Assembly (NCBI GenBank): GCA_963830165.1
Contig: CAWHKZ010000007.1
Location: 248,001-312,000, forward strand
Reading direction: 5' to 3'
Source of the DNA: Bog-756 sp963830165
GTDB lineage: Bacteria > Actinomycetota > Acidimicrobiia > Acidimicrobiales > RAAP-2
DNA length: 64,000 nt
The position numbers and the translations under genes were made by a program. The notes beneath the pieces are model-generated. The model did no database searches and was not told the DNA's origin. It worked only from the letters and a program-made list of their open reading frames with translations. Below, piece by piece: positions 7,232 through 16,270 of the stretch; position 1 is the stretch's first letter, and every line of letters starts with the position of its first letter.

Positions 7232-8131
7232 TCAGCCGGCGGGTGATTGCGGGACGGTCGCCCCGTAGGCCACGTTGAATGCCGACAGGGCGGCGTCCGG
7301 CCTGCCGGGTGTGGACACCTGGACGCTCTTCTGGATCATCACCCCGGCGTCGGCCGTGTAGCTGAGGCCCGCACCGGCGAACGTCGGCGTGCCGCCGGCG
7401 GCGACCGAGGTGAGGATGCCGGCGTTGTCGAAGTCACCCGTGCCCGCCGACGGCGCCGTCGTGAAGTGGGCCAGCGTGGCGATCGAGTTGCCGACCTCGG
7501 GAGCCTCCTGGATCCATTCGGCCGAGGTTCCGGGACCGTCGTAGGCCTGCGAGGTGGTGAACGACCAGGCCCTGGTGGTATCGGACAGGCTGATGTCCCA
7601 CAGGTGCTCGGTCACCTTGCTCGTACCCGAGGTGACCGCGGTGGTGGCCGACGTCTCCCAGATCGATGCCTTCATGCGGTCGCCGGGGGCGACCGGGTGG
7701 GTCGTCGTGGAGATCTCCGTCTCCGCGGCGGGCAGGATCTCCCACCAGGCGTCGTAGTGGGCCGAGCCGCTGTAGTAGTCCTGCTCGGTGCCGGTCTGGA
7801 TGAGGTCCGAGTTGGAGAAGCCGTCCACGCCGATCCACGTCGACGCATAGGTGGCCGAGGCCGTCGCCGCTACGGCCGGCACGGTCCAGGTGCTCGTGAC
7901 CCCGGTGTACGTTCCGCTCTCGGCGTAGCCCGACCAGTTGGAGGCCGACCACGTGGCATGGACCGAGGCGGGTGCGGTGACCACCAGTCGGGGACGGTTG
8001 GCGATGACCGGGGCGGTGGCCCGCCCCGTCGCAGCCGCGACCGGCACGCTAAGACCCGCTCCGATCACGGCGCAACAGGCCAGTCTCACGGCGCAACAGG
8101 CCAGTGCGGCGGCCCGCATGGTCAGCGTCAT
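7232..8131 (-). CDS. Secreted G1-family (eqolisin-type) glutamic peptidase
   Basis: 299 aa from ATG 8131, preceded by gaggagcaggg. An Ala/Cys-rich signal region (first 35 aa) is followed by 'SNWSGYAESGTYTGVTSTW' and 'STWIGVDGFSNSDLIQTGT'. Compared with scytalidoglutamic peptidase, the catalytic dyad is present: Gln112 in 'LIQTGT' and Glu205 in 'SAEWIQEAP'. 'HYDAWWEILP' is also typical. G1 peptidases are acid-active endopeptidases, best known in fungi but present in bacteria. A short direct repeat (cacggcgcaacaggccagt, twice, near 8066-8105) duplicates 'LACCAV' inside the signal region. Confidence 0.85.
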   Translation of the reverse strand: MTLTMRAAALACCAVRLACCAVIGAGLSVPVAAATGRATAPVIANRPRLVVTAPASVHATWSASNWSGYAESGTYTGVTSTWTVPAVAATASATYASTWIGVDGFSNSDLIQTGTEQDYYSGSAHYDAWWEILPAAETEISTTTHPVAPGDRMKASIWETSATTAVTSGTSKVTEHLWDISLSDTTRAWSFTTSQAYDGPGTSAEWIQEAPEVGNSIATLAHFTTAPSAGTGDFDNAGILTSVAAGGTPTFAGAGLSYTADAGVMIQKSVQVSTPGRPDAALSAFNVAYGATVPQSPAG

Positions 8132-8502
8132 CCCTGCTCCTCGTCCCTCGTCCACGCTCCCGGTCCCCTGCGGGGCGGAGTCCCTCCGGATCGATGGTCC
8201 CATCGCCTCCCGACCCCCGGCAACGGATCGCGCCAACGATCACCACCGTGCACCCGTACGGCAACCGGGAGGGCGGGCCGGGGGCTCAGCGGTCACACGT
8301 GACGGCGTTGCGTGACGGCGTTGCCCCAACTGATTGAGTGCACAACTACCACCGCTACACTGGACGTGCCGGGTCCGTCGAGTAGGGATCCGCCGCCCAG
8401 CTCCGGACCCGGCACTTACCGGGCCCGGGCGGGTGCCAGTGGGTGCCACGGCACCCAACTCACCACCCGGAGCTTCCCGGGCGTGTCTGGCAGACTCCCC
8501 GC

Positions 8503-10406
8503 ATGGGAGATCCGGGCCCACCGGCACCGACAGGCCGGCGCCGGGCCGGGGAGCCCGTCACCGGCGCCCACGCCACCCCCGGGGTGCGACCCCGCACCCC
8601 CCGGTGGGTCTACGGGGTCCTCGTCCTCGTGCTGGCCGCCTCCGCGGTGCTCACCGGCTGGCGGGCCGGCTCGAGCCTGGAGCTCTACTACGCCGCCAGC
8701 GTGCGCAGCATGGCCTCGAGCTGGCACGACCTGGCCTTCGCCGCGTTCGACCCGCGCGGCACGGTCAGCCTCGACAAGCTGCCCGGTGCCTTCTGGGTCC
8801 AGGCCCTGGCGGTCCGGCTGTTCGGGCTCCATCCCTGGGTCCTGGCCGCGCCCCAGGTGGTCGAAGGGCTGGCCAGCGTGCTGCTGCTCTTCCTCACCGT
8901 CCGCCGGCTGCGGGGCCCGAGGACCGCGCTCCTGGCCGCCGGAATGCTGGCCGTCGCTCCGGCGTCCACCGCCCTCGACCGAGGCAACATCTCGGACTCC
9001 CTGCTGGTGCTGTGCCTGCTGGCCGCCGCCCGCCTCCTCGTGGCGGCCGTCGAACGGCCCACGGCCCTGCGGATGGTCTGGGTCGGGGTGGTCGTGGGAC
9101 TGGCCTTCCAGGCCAAGATGGTCGAGGCGTGGCTCATCTTCCCGGTCCTCGGCCTGACCTACCTCGTCTGCGCCCCGGCGGTCCTGCTCCGTCGGATCCT
9201 CCACCTGGCCGTCCTGGCCGTGGTCGGGGTAGCGGTCTCGCTCAGCTGGATGGCGGCGATCAGCCTGGTACCCACCCACGACCGTCCCTACGTCGACGGG
9301 AGCATGCACGACTCGGTGTTCGAACAGGTCTTCGACTACAACGGCGTCGGGCGGGTCGGCCAGCCCTCCCCCAACCAGGAACTCGCCCGCACACTCGGCC
9401 TGCCCTTCCTCGACACCCCGGGGCCCGCGGCCGGGCCCGTCCGCCTGGTGTCGGGCTCCTACGGCGAGGACGCCGGATGGCTCCTGCCGGCCGCCGTCCT
9501 GTCCGCCGTCGCCACCCTCCTGTGGTGCCGTCGGCGGCGGCGCACCGACCCGTTCGTCGTGGCCACCGTCCTGTTCGCATCGTGGCTTGTGGTCTTCGGG
9601 GTCTTCCTGTCCGTCACCACCAGCTTCAACCCCTACTACCTCGCCGTGCTCGACCCGGCGGTGGCCGCACTGGTGGCGACCGCGCTGGGCGCCGCGTGGC
9701 GTGCACGCGACCAGGTCGTCGGTCGCGGACTGGCCGTGGGCCTCGTCGTGGTCACCGCGTGCTTACCGCCGTCCGCCTCCTGGGACGGGCCGGCGGTGCC
9801 GTCCCCTCCGGCCTGGAGGCGGCGGTGGTGGCCCTCGGCGTGGTGGCCCTCGGCGGGATCCTCGTGGTCCATCTCCGGACCGGCGCGTCGACGACCGTCG
9901 AGTCGGTGGCCGTCGGGCTCGTGGTGGCCTCCCTCGTCCTGGTGCCCGTCACGGCCTCGGTGTGGATCACCGCCAATGCCCTCGGACCGTTCGACACCCC
10001 CTTCCAGCCGGCCGCGGTGACCGCGTTCACCAAGGCCTTCTTCAGTCCCACCCGCAACGTCGTGGGCCTGGCCACGATCACCGCGGCGAGGTCCGGGGCA
10101 CCGGATCTGTTCAGCGCCCAGACCTCGGCCCTGGCCGCGCCGTACATCTTCGCCACCGGCGACGAGGTCCTGCCCATCGGTGGCTACACCGGGACCATTC
10201 CGGAGCCGACGGTCGACGCCATCCGCCGGCTGGTGGCGACCGGGGCCTTCCATCTGGTGCTGGCCGGCCCGTCGGACACCGACCCGCGTATCGCCTGGAT
10301 CGCCCGGCACTGCCGGGACCTCGGCCGGCCCAGCGGCGCCGGTGTCGTCCCCGGCGCCAGTCCCGTGCTGGCGTACTACTGCACGCCCAGGGACGCCGCC
10401 GGCTGA
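8503..10406 (+). CDS. GT39/PMT-type membrane glycosyltransferase (one frameshift)
   Basis: About 635 aa from ATG 8503. Multi-pass membrane glycosyltransferase using lipid-linked sugars (PMT_2/ArnT-like). Residues 50-120 carry the family signature: 'ELYYAASVRSMASSWHDLAF', 'DPRGTVSLDKLPGAFWVQAL' (variant of the DKPP motif) and 'LFGLHPWVLAAPQVVEG'. About ten hydrophobic helices follow, then an extracellular domain ending '...LAGPSDTDPRIAWIARHC'. At about 9760 the frame changes: restoring one G in gcg(g)tgct links 'GLVVVTA' to 'VLTAVRLLGRAGG', which points to a one-base loss. The target could be cell-wall glycan or protein. Confidence 0.85.
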
Positions 10407-10440
10407 CCCGGGGCCTGGAGCGGTCCGGCGGGCGGCAACA

Positions 10441-11079
10441 GTGGTTGCGACGTGGGTGTCGGTGTGGGCGTCGCGGGTGTTCGACGTCGACCGGGGCCAC
10501 TGCTCGGTCATCTCCCTCGTCGAGGACGTGACCGACGCGGTCACCGCCCGCCGGGAGCTCGCCGACCGGGCCATGAGCGACCCCCTCACCGGCCTCGGCA
10601 ATCGCACCGCCCTCAACTCGTGGCTCGCCCGGATGCTCGAGCGGGCCCGGCTGTCGTCCCACCACGTGGCCGTCCTCTTCATCGACCTCGACGAGTTCAA
10701 GCAGGTCAACGATCAGTTCGGTCACGCCGTGGGTGACGAACTGCTCCGCGTGGTGGCCGATCGGCTGCGGGTGGCGGTGCGCCCCGGCGACCTCGTGGCC
10801 CGCTGGGGTGGCGACGAGTTCATCGTGGTGGCATCGGTGTGCACCCCGGCCGAGTCGTCGGCCATCACCGACCGGCTCATGGTGTCCATGCGCCAGCCCG
10901 TCGAGGCCGGAGGCCGCCCGATCACCCTCTCCTGCAGCGTCGGGGTGGCCGTCTCGTCCGCCGCCACCGACGACGCGTCCGACCTGCTGTCGCGGGCCGA
11001 CGAGGCCATGTTCCGGGCCAAGCGCACCGGTGGCGACCAGGCGCTCCCCCCGCTCCTCGCGGGGTCGCAAGCCCCCTAG
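10441..11079 (+). CDS. GGDEF-domain protein (diguanylate cyclase) with only the tail of a PAS domain
   Basis: 212 aa from GTG 10441. Residues 1-40 ('SRVFDVDRGHCSVISLVEDV' then 'TDAVTARRELADRA') look like the last strand and linker of a PAS/PAC domain; the rest of that domain is not in the DNA upstream, where the glycosyltransferase ends. The GGDEF domain follows: 'DPLTGLGNRTALNSWLARML', 'VLFIDLDEFKQVNDQFGHAV', intact 'RWGGDEF', with the inhibitory I-site 'RPGD' just before it. It should make cyclic di-GMP. The N-terminal truncation suggests a gene fragment or a lost sensor part. Confidence 0.82.
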   Translation: MVATWVSVWASRVFDVDRGHCSVISLVEDVTDAVTARRELADRAMSDPLTGLGNRTALNSWLARMLERARLSSHHVAVLFIDLDEFKQVNDQFGHAVGDELLRVVADRLRVAVRPGDLVARWGGDEFIVVASVCTPAESSAITDRLMVSMRQPVEAGGRPITLSCSVGVAVSSAATDDASDLLSRADEAMFRAKRTGGDQALPPLLAGSQAP

Positions 11080-11126
11080 CGGACGATCGGCGACATGGGC
11101 GGTTCCGGAGCGGCTAGACCAAGGCC

Positions 11127-12440
11127 ATGACCGAGCGCGTCCCCAGGCAGCAACCGGGCCACCACCGGCGTCGGATCTACACCGTCATCGGGGGTGCGGT
11201 CCTGTTGACCATCGGGCTGCTCGTCACCGTGTTGGGCGTCCCCGCCCAGTCCTCGGGGGCCGCCACCGCCGACGGCGCGCCGGTCACGACCATCACCATG
11301 AACAGCCCGACGGCGTACACACCGCACGCGCCGGCCGGCGGGACCGACGACTACCACTGCACCCTCGTCAACCCGCACCTGACGCACAACGCGTTCATCG
11401 TGTCGAGCGACTTCACCCCGGGCACCGGGGCGGCCACCAAGGAGGTGCACCACGAGATCACCTTCCTGGTGCCGCCGTCGGTGGCGCCCCAGGTCGAGGC
11501 CCTCAACGTGTCGGACAAGGGCTGGACGTGCTTCGGCGAGTCGCCGCTTCCGACCACCAGCATCGCCTCGCTGATCGCCACGCCCTGGCTCAGCGCCTGG
11601 GCCCCCGGCCACGGCGAGGACATCCTGCCGGCCACCACCGGCACGCCGATGCCCGCCAACAGCCTCGTCATCATGCAGGTGCACTACAACCTCCTCGAGG
11701 GCGACCGGCCGGTCAAGGTGGGCGTCAGGCTCAACACCGTGCCGGCGTCGACCCACCTGCGGCCGTTGACCCTCACTCCCTACCCCGCCCCCATCAACAT
11801 GCCGTGCCCGGCAGACGAGGCGGACAACCTGGCCGCCTATCCGCTGTGCTCGCGCCCCGCCTCGCTCGACTACCTCGCCCAGCGGTTCGGCACGGGCGCC
11901 GTCGTCTTCCAGAACGCCCTCGAGTACCTCTGCGGGGAGAACATCCAGAATCCGCCCGAGGGCGACTCGGTCACGTGCACCCAGCGGATCCGCGCCTCCG
12001 GCTACATCGTGCGCACCACGGCCCACATGCACCTGCTCGGCCGCAGCATGACCATGGTCGTGAACCCGGGGACGCCACAGGCCACGACGATCCTCGACGT
12101 GCCCAATTACGACTTCAACTACCAACGCTCCTACGACCTGAAGAAGTGGGTCAAGGTCTCGCCGGGCGACACGGTGCAGATCACCTGCACCTACGATCCG
12201 ACCCTGGCCCAGGAGCTGCCGGCCCTGCGCAAGGCACCGCCCCACTTCGTCACCTGGGGTGACGGGTCCTCCGACGAAATGTGCCTGGGCCTCATCCAGA
12301 CCGTCCCGCTCAACCCGCACGCCACGGTCGACTGGGCCGCCATCGGCTCCGGCCACCACCACGACGGCAAGAACGCGCGCGCCGACCTCACCAGCCGGTC
12401 CCGCCCCGCCACCTCGGCGACCCCGACCACCGGCACCTGA
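11127..12440 (+). CDS. Copper type II, ascorbate-dependent monooxygenase-like protein (PHM/DBH fold)
   Basis: 437 aa with an N-terminal signal anchor ('IYTVIGGAVLLTIGLLVTVL'), so exported. The sequence holds all six copper-ligand positions of peptidylglycine alpha-hydroxylating monooxygenase: His108-His109 ('KEVHHEITF') and His186 ('IMQVHYNLL') for one copper, His300 and His302 ('TTAHMHLLG') and Met385 ('SSDEMCLG') for the other. Paired Cys are also present. The family hydroxylates C-H bonds of peptides or catecholamines in animals; the bacterial substrate is unknown. The C-terminal 35 aa are His/Ser/Thr-rich tail. A hairpin follows the stop. Confidence 0.85.
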   Translation: MTERVPRQQPGHHRRRIYTVIGGAVLLTIGLLVTVLGVPAQSSGAATADGAPVTTITMNSPTAYTPHAPAGGTDDYHCTLVNPHLTHNAFIVSSDFTPGTGAATKEVHHEITFLVPPSVAPQVEALNVSDKGWTCFGESPLPTTSIASLIATPWLSAWAPGHGEDILPATTGTPMPANSLVIMQVHYNLLEGDRPVKVGVRLNTVPASTHLRPLTLTPYPAPINMPCPADEADNLAAYPLCSRPASLDYLAQRFGTGAVVFQNALEYLCGENIQNPPEGDSVTCTQRIRASGYIVRTTAHMHLLGRSMTMVVNPGTPQATTILDVPNYDFNYQRSYDLKKWVKVSPGDTVQITCTYDPTLAQELPALRKAPPHFVTWGDGSSDEMCLGLIQTVPLNPHATVDWAAIGSGHHHDGKNARADLTSRSRPATSATPTTGT

Positions 12441-12449
12441 GCACCGCGG

Positions 12450-12474
12450 CCCGACGACGGCTCCTACCGTCGGG
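12450..12474. terminator. Hairpin between convergent genes
   Basis: Inverted repeat cccgacg / cgtcggg with an 11-base loop, 9 bases after the stop of the copper monooxygenase gene and before the stop of the convergent membrane gene. No T-run, as is common in high-GC actinobacteria. Confidence 0.5.
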
Positions 12475-12486
12475 ACCCGCCGGCGG

Positions 12487-13557
12487 TCACGCGGCTGCGG
12501 TGTCTGCACGGTCTGCGACGTCCGCCGTGGTCGGACCGGCGGAGCGCGGGCGCCACGGTGACGCCGCCGCTCGCGTCGCCGCACGCCGGGGGCCGGTGAC
12601 GCCCAGCAGGGCGAGCGAGCAGAGCGCCAGGAGGGGTCCGGTGTTGGGATCCGTGGCCGAGCCGCTGGCCAGCTGACCGAAGGCCTCCCCCACCACCCAG
12701 ACCCCCAGTGCGGCGGCGGCACCCGCCCAGGCGGCCGCCCGACGCTGCCGTGGTGACCCGAGGCCCGCCACGCCGATGGCCGCCGGGACCACCACCAGCA
12801 GCACTACGGAGGCACCACCGATGTGGCCCACCCCCGAGGTCGCCCAGCGGTCGATGCGACCGAGCCAGCCGGGCACCTGGCCGACGTTGGCCTCGAGCTG
12901 GCTCCGCACGGCCGACACCGACCGGTTGACCGGCAGCAGGACGAGGACCGCGGCATCCAGCCAGATGGCGGCCCAGGCGAGCGGGAACCATGACGCCACC
13001 GCCTCCCGCGGGGAACGGCCCAGCTCCGTGTGGGCAGCGGTCGGCCGGGCGGCCAGCGCGAGCACGGCGTAGAGGACGGCGGCACCCGGCCCACCGGTGA
13101 GCGGGGACGCCGTTCCCCCCGCCAGGCCGCCGAGGCTCTCGCCGAGGAACCAGATACCCAGTGCCCACACCACCGAGCAGGCCACCGCGGCGCGGGCGGT
13201 GCGCCGCCACAGGAAGCCGACGCCCAGGGCGAGCTGGACGACGGCGAAGAGCGCGTCCCACGGCGCCGGATGGGCGGCGATGACCACCGCCGCGTGGCGC
13301 ACCGGCCACGACACCCACACGGGTTGGCCGGCCGCCGCCGGGGCGATGACGCGGGTGGCGAACTTCCGGGTGAACATGTACGGCTGCAACTGCAGAACGC
13401 CGTCGAGCAGCCAGAGGACACCGAGACCGAGCTGCACATGTCGTCGGGTGACGCGCGCTCCGACGGCCGCGGGAGACGGTGCCGGCTCGTCCCCCGCCTC
13501 TCGTGGGCCCGCCTCGGCCGTTCCGCTCTCGACACGATCGTTCGTCGTCGTCGTCAT
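12487..13557 (-). CDS. Multi-pass membrane protein of unknown function
   Basis: 356 aa from ATG 13557, with gggagga just upstream. After a polar N-terminus (40 aa) it has 'VQLGLGVLWLLDGVLQLQPY' and about eight further hydrophobic helices, e.g. 'LFAVVQLALGVGFLWRRTAR' and 'AACSVVWALGIWFLGESLGG' type segments. The pattern 'LDGxLQxQPxMF' is seen in actinobacterial integral membrane proteins without known role. It is divergent from the large secreted protein at 13868. No catalytic motif recognised. Confidence 0.75.
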   Translation of the reverse strand: MTTTTNDRVESGTAEAGPREAGDEPAPSPAAVGARVTRRHVQLGLGVLWLLDGVLQLQPYMFTRKFATRVIAPAAAGQPVWVSWPVRHAAVVIAAHPAPWDALFAVVQLALGVGFLWRRTARAAVACSVVWALGIWFLGESLGGLAGGTASPLTGGPGAAVLYAVLALAARPTAAHTELGRSPREAVASWFPLAWAAIWLDAAVLVLLPVNRSVSAVRSQLEANVGQVPGWLGRIDRWATSGVGHIGGASVVLLVVVPAAIGVAGLGSPRQRRAAAWAGAAAALGVWVVGEAFGQLASGSATDPNTGPLLALCSLALLGVTGPRRAATRAAASPWRPRSAGPTTADVADRADTAAA

Positions 13558-13867
13558 CGCCGTCCTCCCGTCTGCTCGGGACCCGCGGCCCCTCGTTCCT
13601 TCGGTGCGGCACCGGAAGGGGATGCCGGCAGTCCGGGACACCCCGTCGGTGCGCCACGCATGCTCGGCGCCGCCTCGGCGGCACTCGAGCTCGGAGGATG
13701 TCCGTCGTCACCTCATCCGCACGCGGGACGTCACCGAAGAACCATCCGTCCGACACCATCCGACCGCTTCGTCCGGGTGGCTGCCGTGACACCGCGGGAC
13801 GCGAACCTCGTATCCCCCGTGTTCATGCGGAGCGTCGGTGACGTCCGCCAGGAAAGGGTGATCAACA
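13558..13867. other. Divergent promoter region
   Basis: 310 bp between two divergent genes. No coding frame stands out. The plus-strand gene has a good ribosome site (aggaaaggg) 7 bases before its GTG. I could not assign a clear -35/-10 pair. Confidence 0.4.
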
Positions 13868-16180
13868 GTGACTGTCCATTCACGCACACAGCGACCGAGG
13901 AGGGTGGTACTGCTGCTCGGTTCGCTGGTCCTCCTGCTCACGATGGCGGGTGGCCTGACCGGAGGGGCGGCGTCCGCGTCGGCCACCGGTCCGACGCCGC
14001 CGGTGGTGCACGACGTCCCCGCGGGTGGCTCCGGCACCACCATCGACCCGCTGCAGTACAACTGCGGCAACGACGCGCCGACCTGCGGTCAGGTCGGCGA
14101 GTCCTACGGCTACTACGGCGGGACGAACGTGGACCTGCTGTACTCCGAGAACTACTACTGCGACACCGCGGTCCCGTCGCACGCCGCCACCGGGTGCGAG
14201 GTCGGCTCGGGCCCGTCGTCCCCCGACCCCACGGCACCGTCCCCCGACGGCACCTCGATCGGCAACACGACCCACGACGACACGCTCTACATTCCCGTGC
14301 CCCTGTTCGCCGATCCGCCACCGACGCAGTGCACGGCCACGGCCACGTGCGTCGACCATCCCCCGACCATCGACCTCTCGGCCATCGCCGGGGCGCTCCC
14401 GGGTGATCCGTCGCCCTCGAGCCTGTACAACGTGCCGATCCCGGCCCACGACCACGTGGTGGGCACCCGCAACGACGGGCTGCCCGAGTGGTGGAACGTC
14501 CAGGTGATCGCCACGACCGATCCGGCCACCTTCGCCACGCTGAGGAGCGTGTCGGCCATCGACGCGGCCGTCGCCTCGGCCAAGGCCGTTTCCGTGCCCA
14601 CCAACGCGTTCCTGTTCTTCCAGGTCCTGCCGGGGACGGTGCCCGCCGCCCAGGCGGCGGACCTGTCGGCCGACGCGCCCCCCGGCGCTCCGGTCGCCAC
14701 CGCACCCGCCGCCCCGCCGGCGAGCCAGGTCGAGCCCGGCACGGTGATCGACGATCTCCGCAACGACTGCGGGGCCACCGCACCCGACTGCGAGAACATC
14801 GGCATCAGCCACGACTGGATCGACGGCCAGGACGTCGACGCCCTCTACACGGAGCCGTTCTACTGCGGCACCACGGCGACGACCGTCCACTCGGGCACCG
14901 GCTGTGAGGCGGGCGCCGACCCGACCTCGGTGCCGCCGGGTGTGTCCGACCCGACGCCACCGACGCCCACGGTGACCAACAGCCAGATCGACCCCCTCTA
15001 CATCCCGGTGCCGCTGTACGCCAGCCCACCCGTCGACTACACGCAGTGTCCGGGCGTGATCACCTGCATCGACCATCCGGCCACCATCGACCTGTCGCTG
15101 CTGGCCCCGACCCTGGGTGTGACGGACGCCGCGTCGCTCGACAACGTGCCGCTGCCCTCCCACGACCACCTGCTGACCACCCGCAACGGCGACCAACCCG
15201 AGTGGTGGAACGTCATCGTGATCCCGGTGACCTCGGCCAAGGGCCTGGCCACCGTGGAGCGGGCCAAGGACTACGCCTCGGTCAGGGCCATGGAGGACGT
15301 GGCCGGGAGCGGCATCGGCGTCCCCGGCGCCCCCGAGGTGCCCACCAACGCCTACCTGTGGTTCCAGACGTTGCCCGGGGCCGGCCCGGCCACGCCCGGC
15401 CCGGTGTCGTCCGCCTGCGTGAACCACCTGCCGAGCGGCACGGTGGTGGGCGGTGCCGCCCTCGACGACGGCACCGGCTACTACGAGGTCGACCGGGCCG
15501 GTGACGTCGCCAACTTCGGAGCCGCCACCTGCTACGGCTCGCTGACCGGTGAGCACCTCGACGCGCCCGTCGTCGGCATGGCCGTCGACCGGGCGACCGG
15601 TGGCTACTGGCTGGTGGCCGCCGACGGCGGGGTGTTCGCCTTCGACGCTCCGTTCCTGGGATCGGCGGCGAGCCACCACCTCGACGCCCCCGTGGTCGGC
15701 ATCTCGGCCACGCTCGACGGGACGGGCTACCGGCTCGTGGCTGCCGACGGCGGGGTCTTCGCCTACGGCGCCGCCTCGTTCGACGGCTCGACCGGGGGCA
15801 GGCACCTCGACGCGCCGATCGTGGCCATCGGGCTCGACCGGGAGACCGGGGGCTACTGGCTGGCGGCCTCCGATGGTGGCGTCTTCTCCTTCGGCGCCCC
15901 CTTCGAGGGGTCGGCCGTCGGTCTCCGGATCGCCGCTCCGGTGGCGGGCATCATGCCGCTGTCCGACGGCGGCGGCTACCGGCTGGTGTCCACCGACGGT
16001 GGGGTCTTCTCCTTCGACGCCCCCTACTACGGCTCGGCCGCCGGTCTCCGGACCGCCCCCATGGTCGGAGGATTCGACGACAACTCCTACGACGGCTACT
16101 GGCTGGTGGCCGCCGACGGGGGCGTCTTCACCTACAGCCCGCCCGACGAGGGCATGCCCTTCTTCGGATCGGCAGCCTGA
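13868..16180 (+). CDS. Large secreted protein: duplicated Cys-rich domain plus C-terminal beta repeats
   Basis: 770 aa from GTG 13868. Signal peptide (1-40, 'VVLLLGSLVLLLTMAGG'). Two copies of a roughly 215-aa domain follow (about 45-260 and 285-505); both carry 'DVDALYTEPFYC'-like and 'CIDHPATIDLS'-like blocks, 'NVPxPxHDHxxxTRN', 'PEWWNVxVI' and 'PTNAxLxFQxLPG'. The C-terminal 250 aa contain about six repeats of 40-45 aa with the core 'GGYWLVAADGGVFAFDAPFL'. Such repeats are frequent in secreted Acidimicrobiia proteins and probably form a beta-propeller or solenoid. The duplicated domain matches no family I know; its conserved 'HDH' and 'EWWN' could bind metal or ligand. Confidence 0.85.
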   Translation: MTVHSRTQRPRRVVLLLGSLVLLLTMAGGLTGGAASASATGPTPPVVHDVPAGGSGTTIDPLQYNCGNDAPTCGQVGESYGYYGGTNVDLLYSENYYCDTAVPSHAATGCEVGSGPSSPDPTAPSPDGTSIGNTTHDDTLYIPVPLFADPPPTQCTATATCVDHPPTIDLSAIAGALPGDPSPSSLYNVPIPAHDHVVGTRNDGLPEWWNVQVIATTDPATFATLRSVSAIDAAVASAKAVSVPTNAFLFFQVLPGTVPAAQAADLSADAPPGAPVATAPAAPPASQVEPGTVIDDLRNDCGATAPDCENIGISHDWIDGQDVDALYTEPFYCGTTATTVHSGTGCEAGADPTSVPPGVSDPTPPTPTVTNSQIDPLYIPVPLYASPPVDYTQCPGVITCIDHPATIDLSLLAPTLGVTDAASLDNVPLPSHDHLLTTRNGDQPEWWNVIVIPVTSAKGLATVERAKDYASVRAMEDVAGSGIGVPGAPEVPTNAYLWFQTLPGAGPATPGPVSSACVNHLPSGTVVGGAALDDGTGYYEVDRAGDVANFGAATCYGSLTGEHLDAPVVGMAVDRATGGYWLVAADGGVFAFDAPFLGSAASHHLDAPVVGISATLDGTGYRLVAADGGVFAYGAASFDGSTGGRHLDAPIVAIGLDRETGGYWLAASDGGVFSFGAPFEGSAVGLRIAAPVAGIMPLSDGGGYRLVSTDGGVFSFDAPYYGSAAGLRTAPMVGGFDDNSYDGYWLVAADGGVFTYSPPDEGMPFFGSAA

Positions 16181-16228
16181 CCCGGGGCGGCAGGCCCGGC
16201 CGGAGGGGCGATCCGATCCACCACCGTA

Positions 16229-16258
16229 CGGGAGGGAGGCCTCACGGCCTCCCTCCCG
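16229..16258. terminator. Strong bidirectional hairpin terminator
   Basis: Perfect 13-bp stem (cgggagggaggcc / ggcctccctcccg) with the 4-base loop tcac, lying between the stops of two convergent genes (16180 and 16271). No T-run on either side; the stem alone is very stable. Confidence 0.8.
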
Positions 16259-16270
16259 GCGCGCCCGGTG

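Noticed and set aside
8297..8322. 13-bp direct repeat cgtgacggcgttg in the G1 peptidase/GT39 divergent region
   Set aside because: Only two copies, no palindrome and no match to a known operator; kept as a minor tandem duplication.
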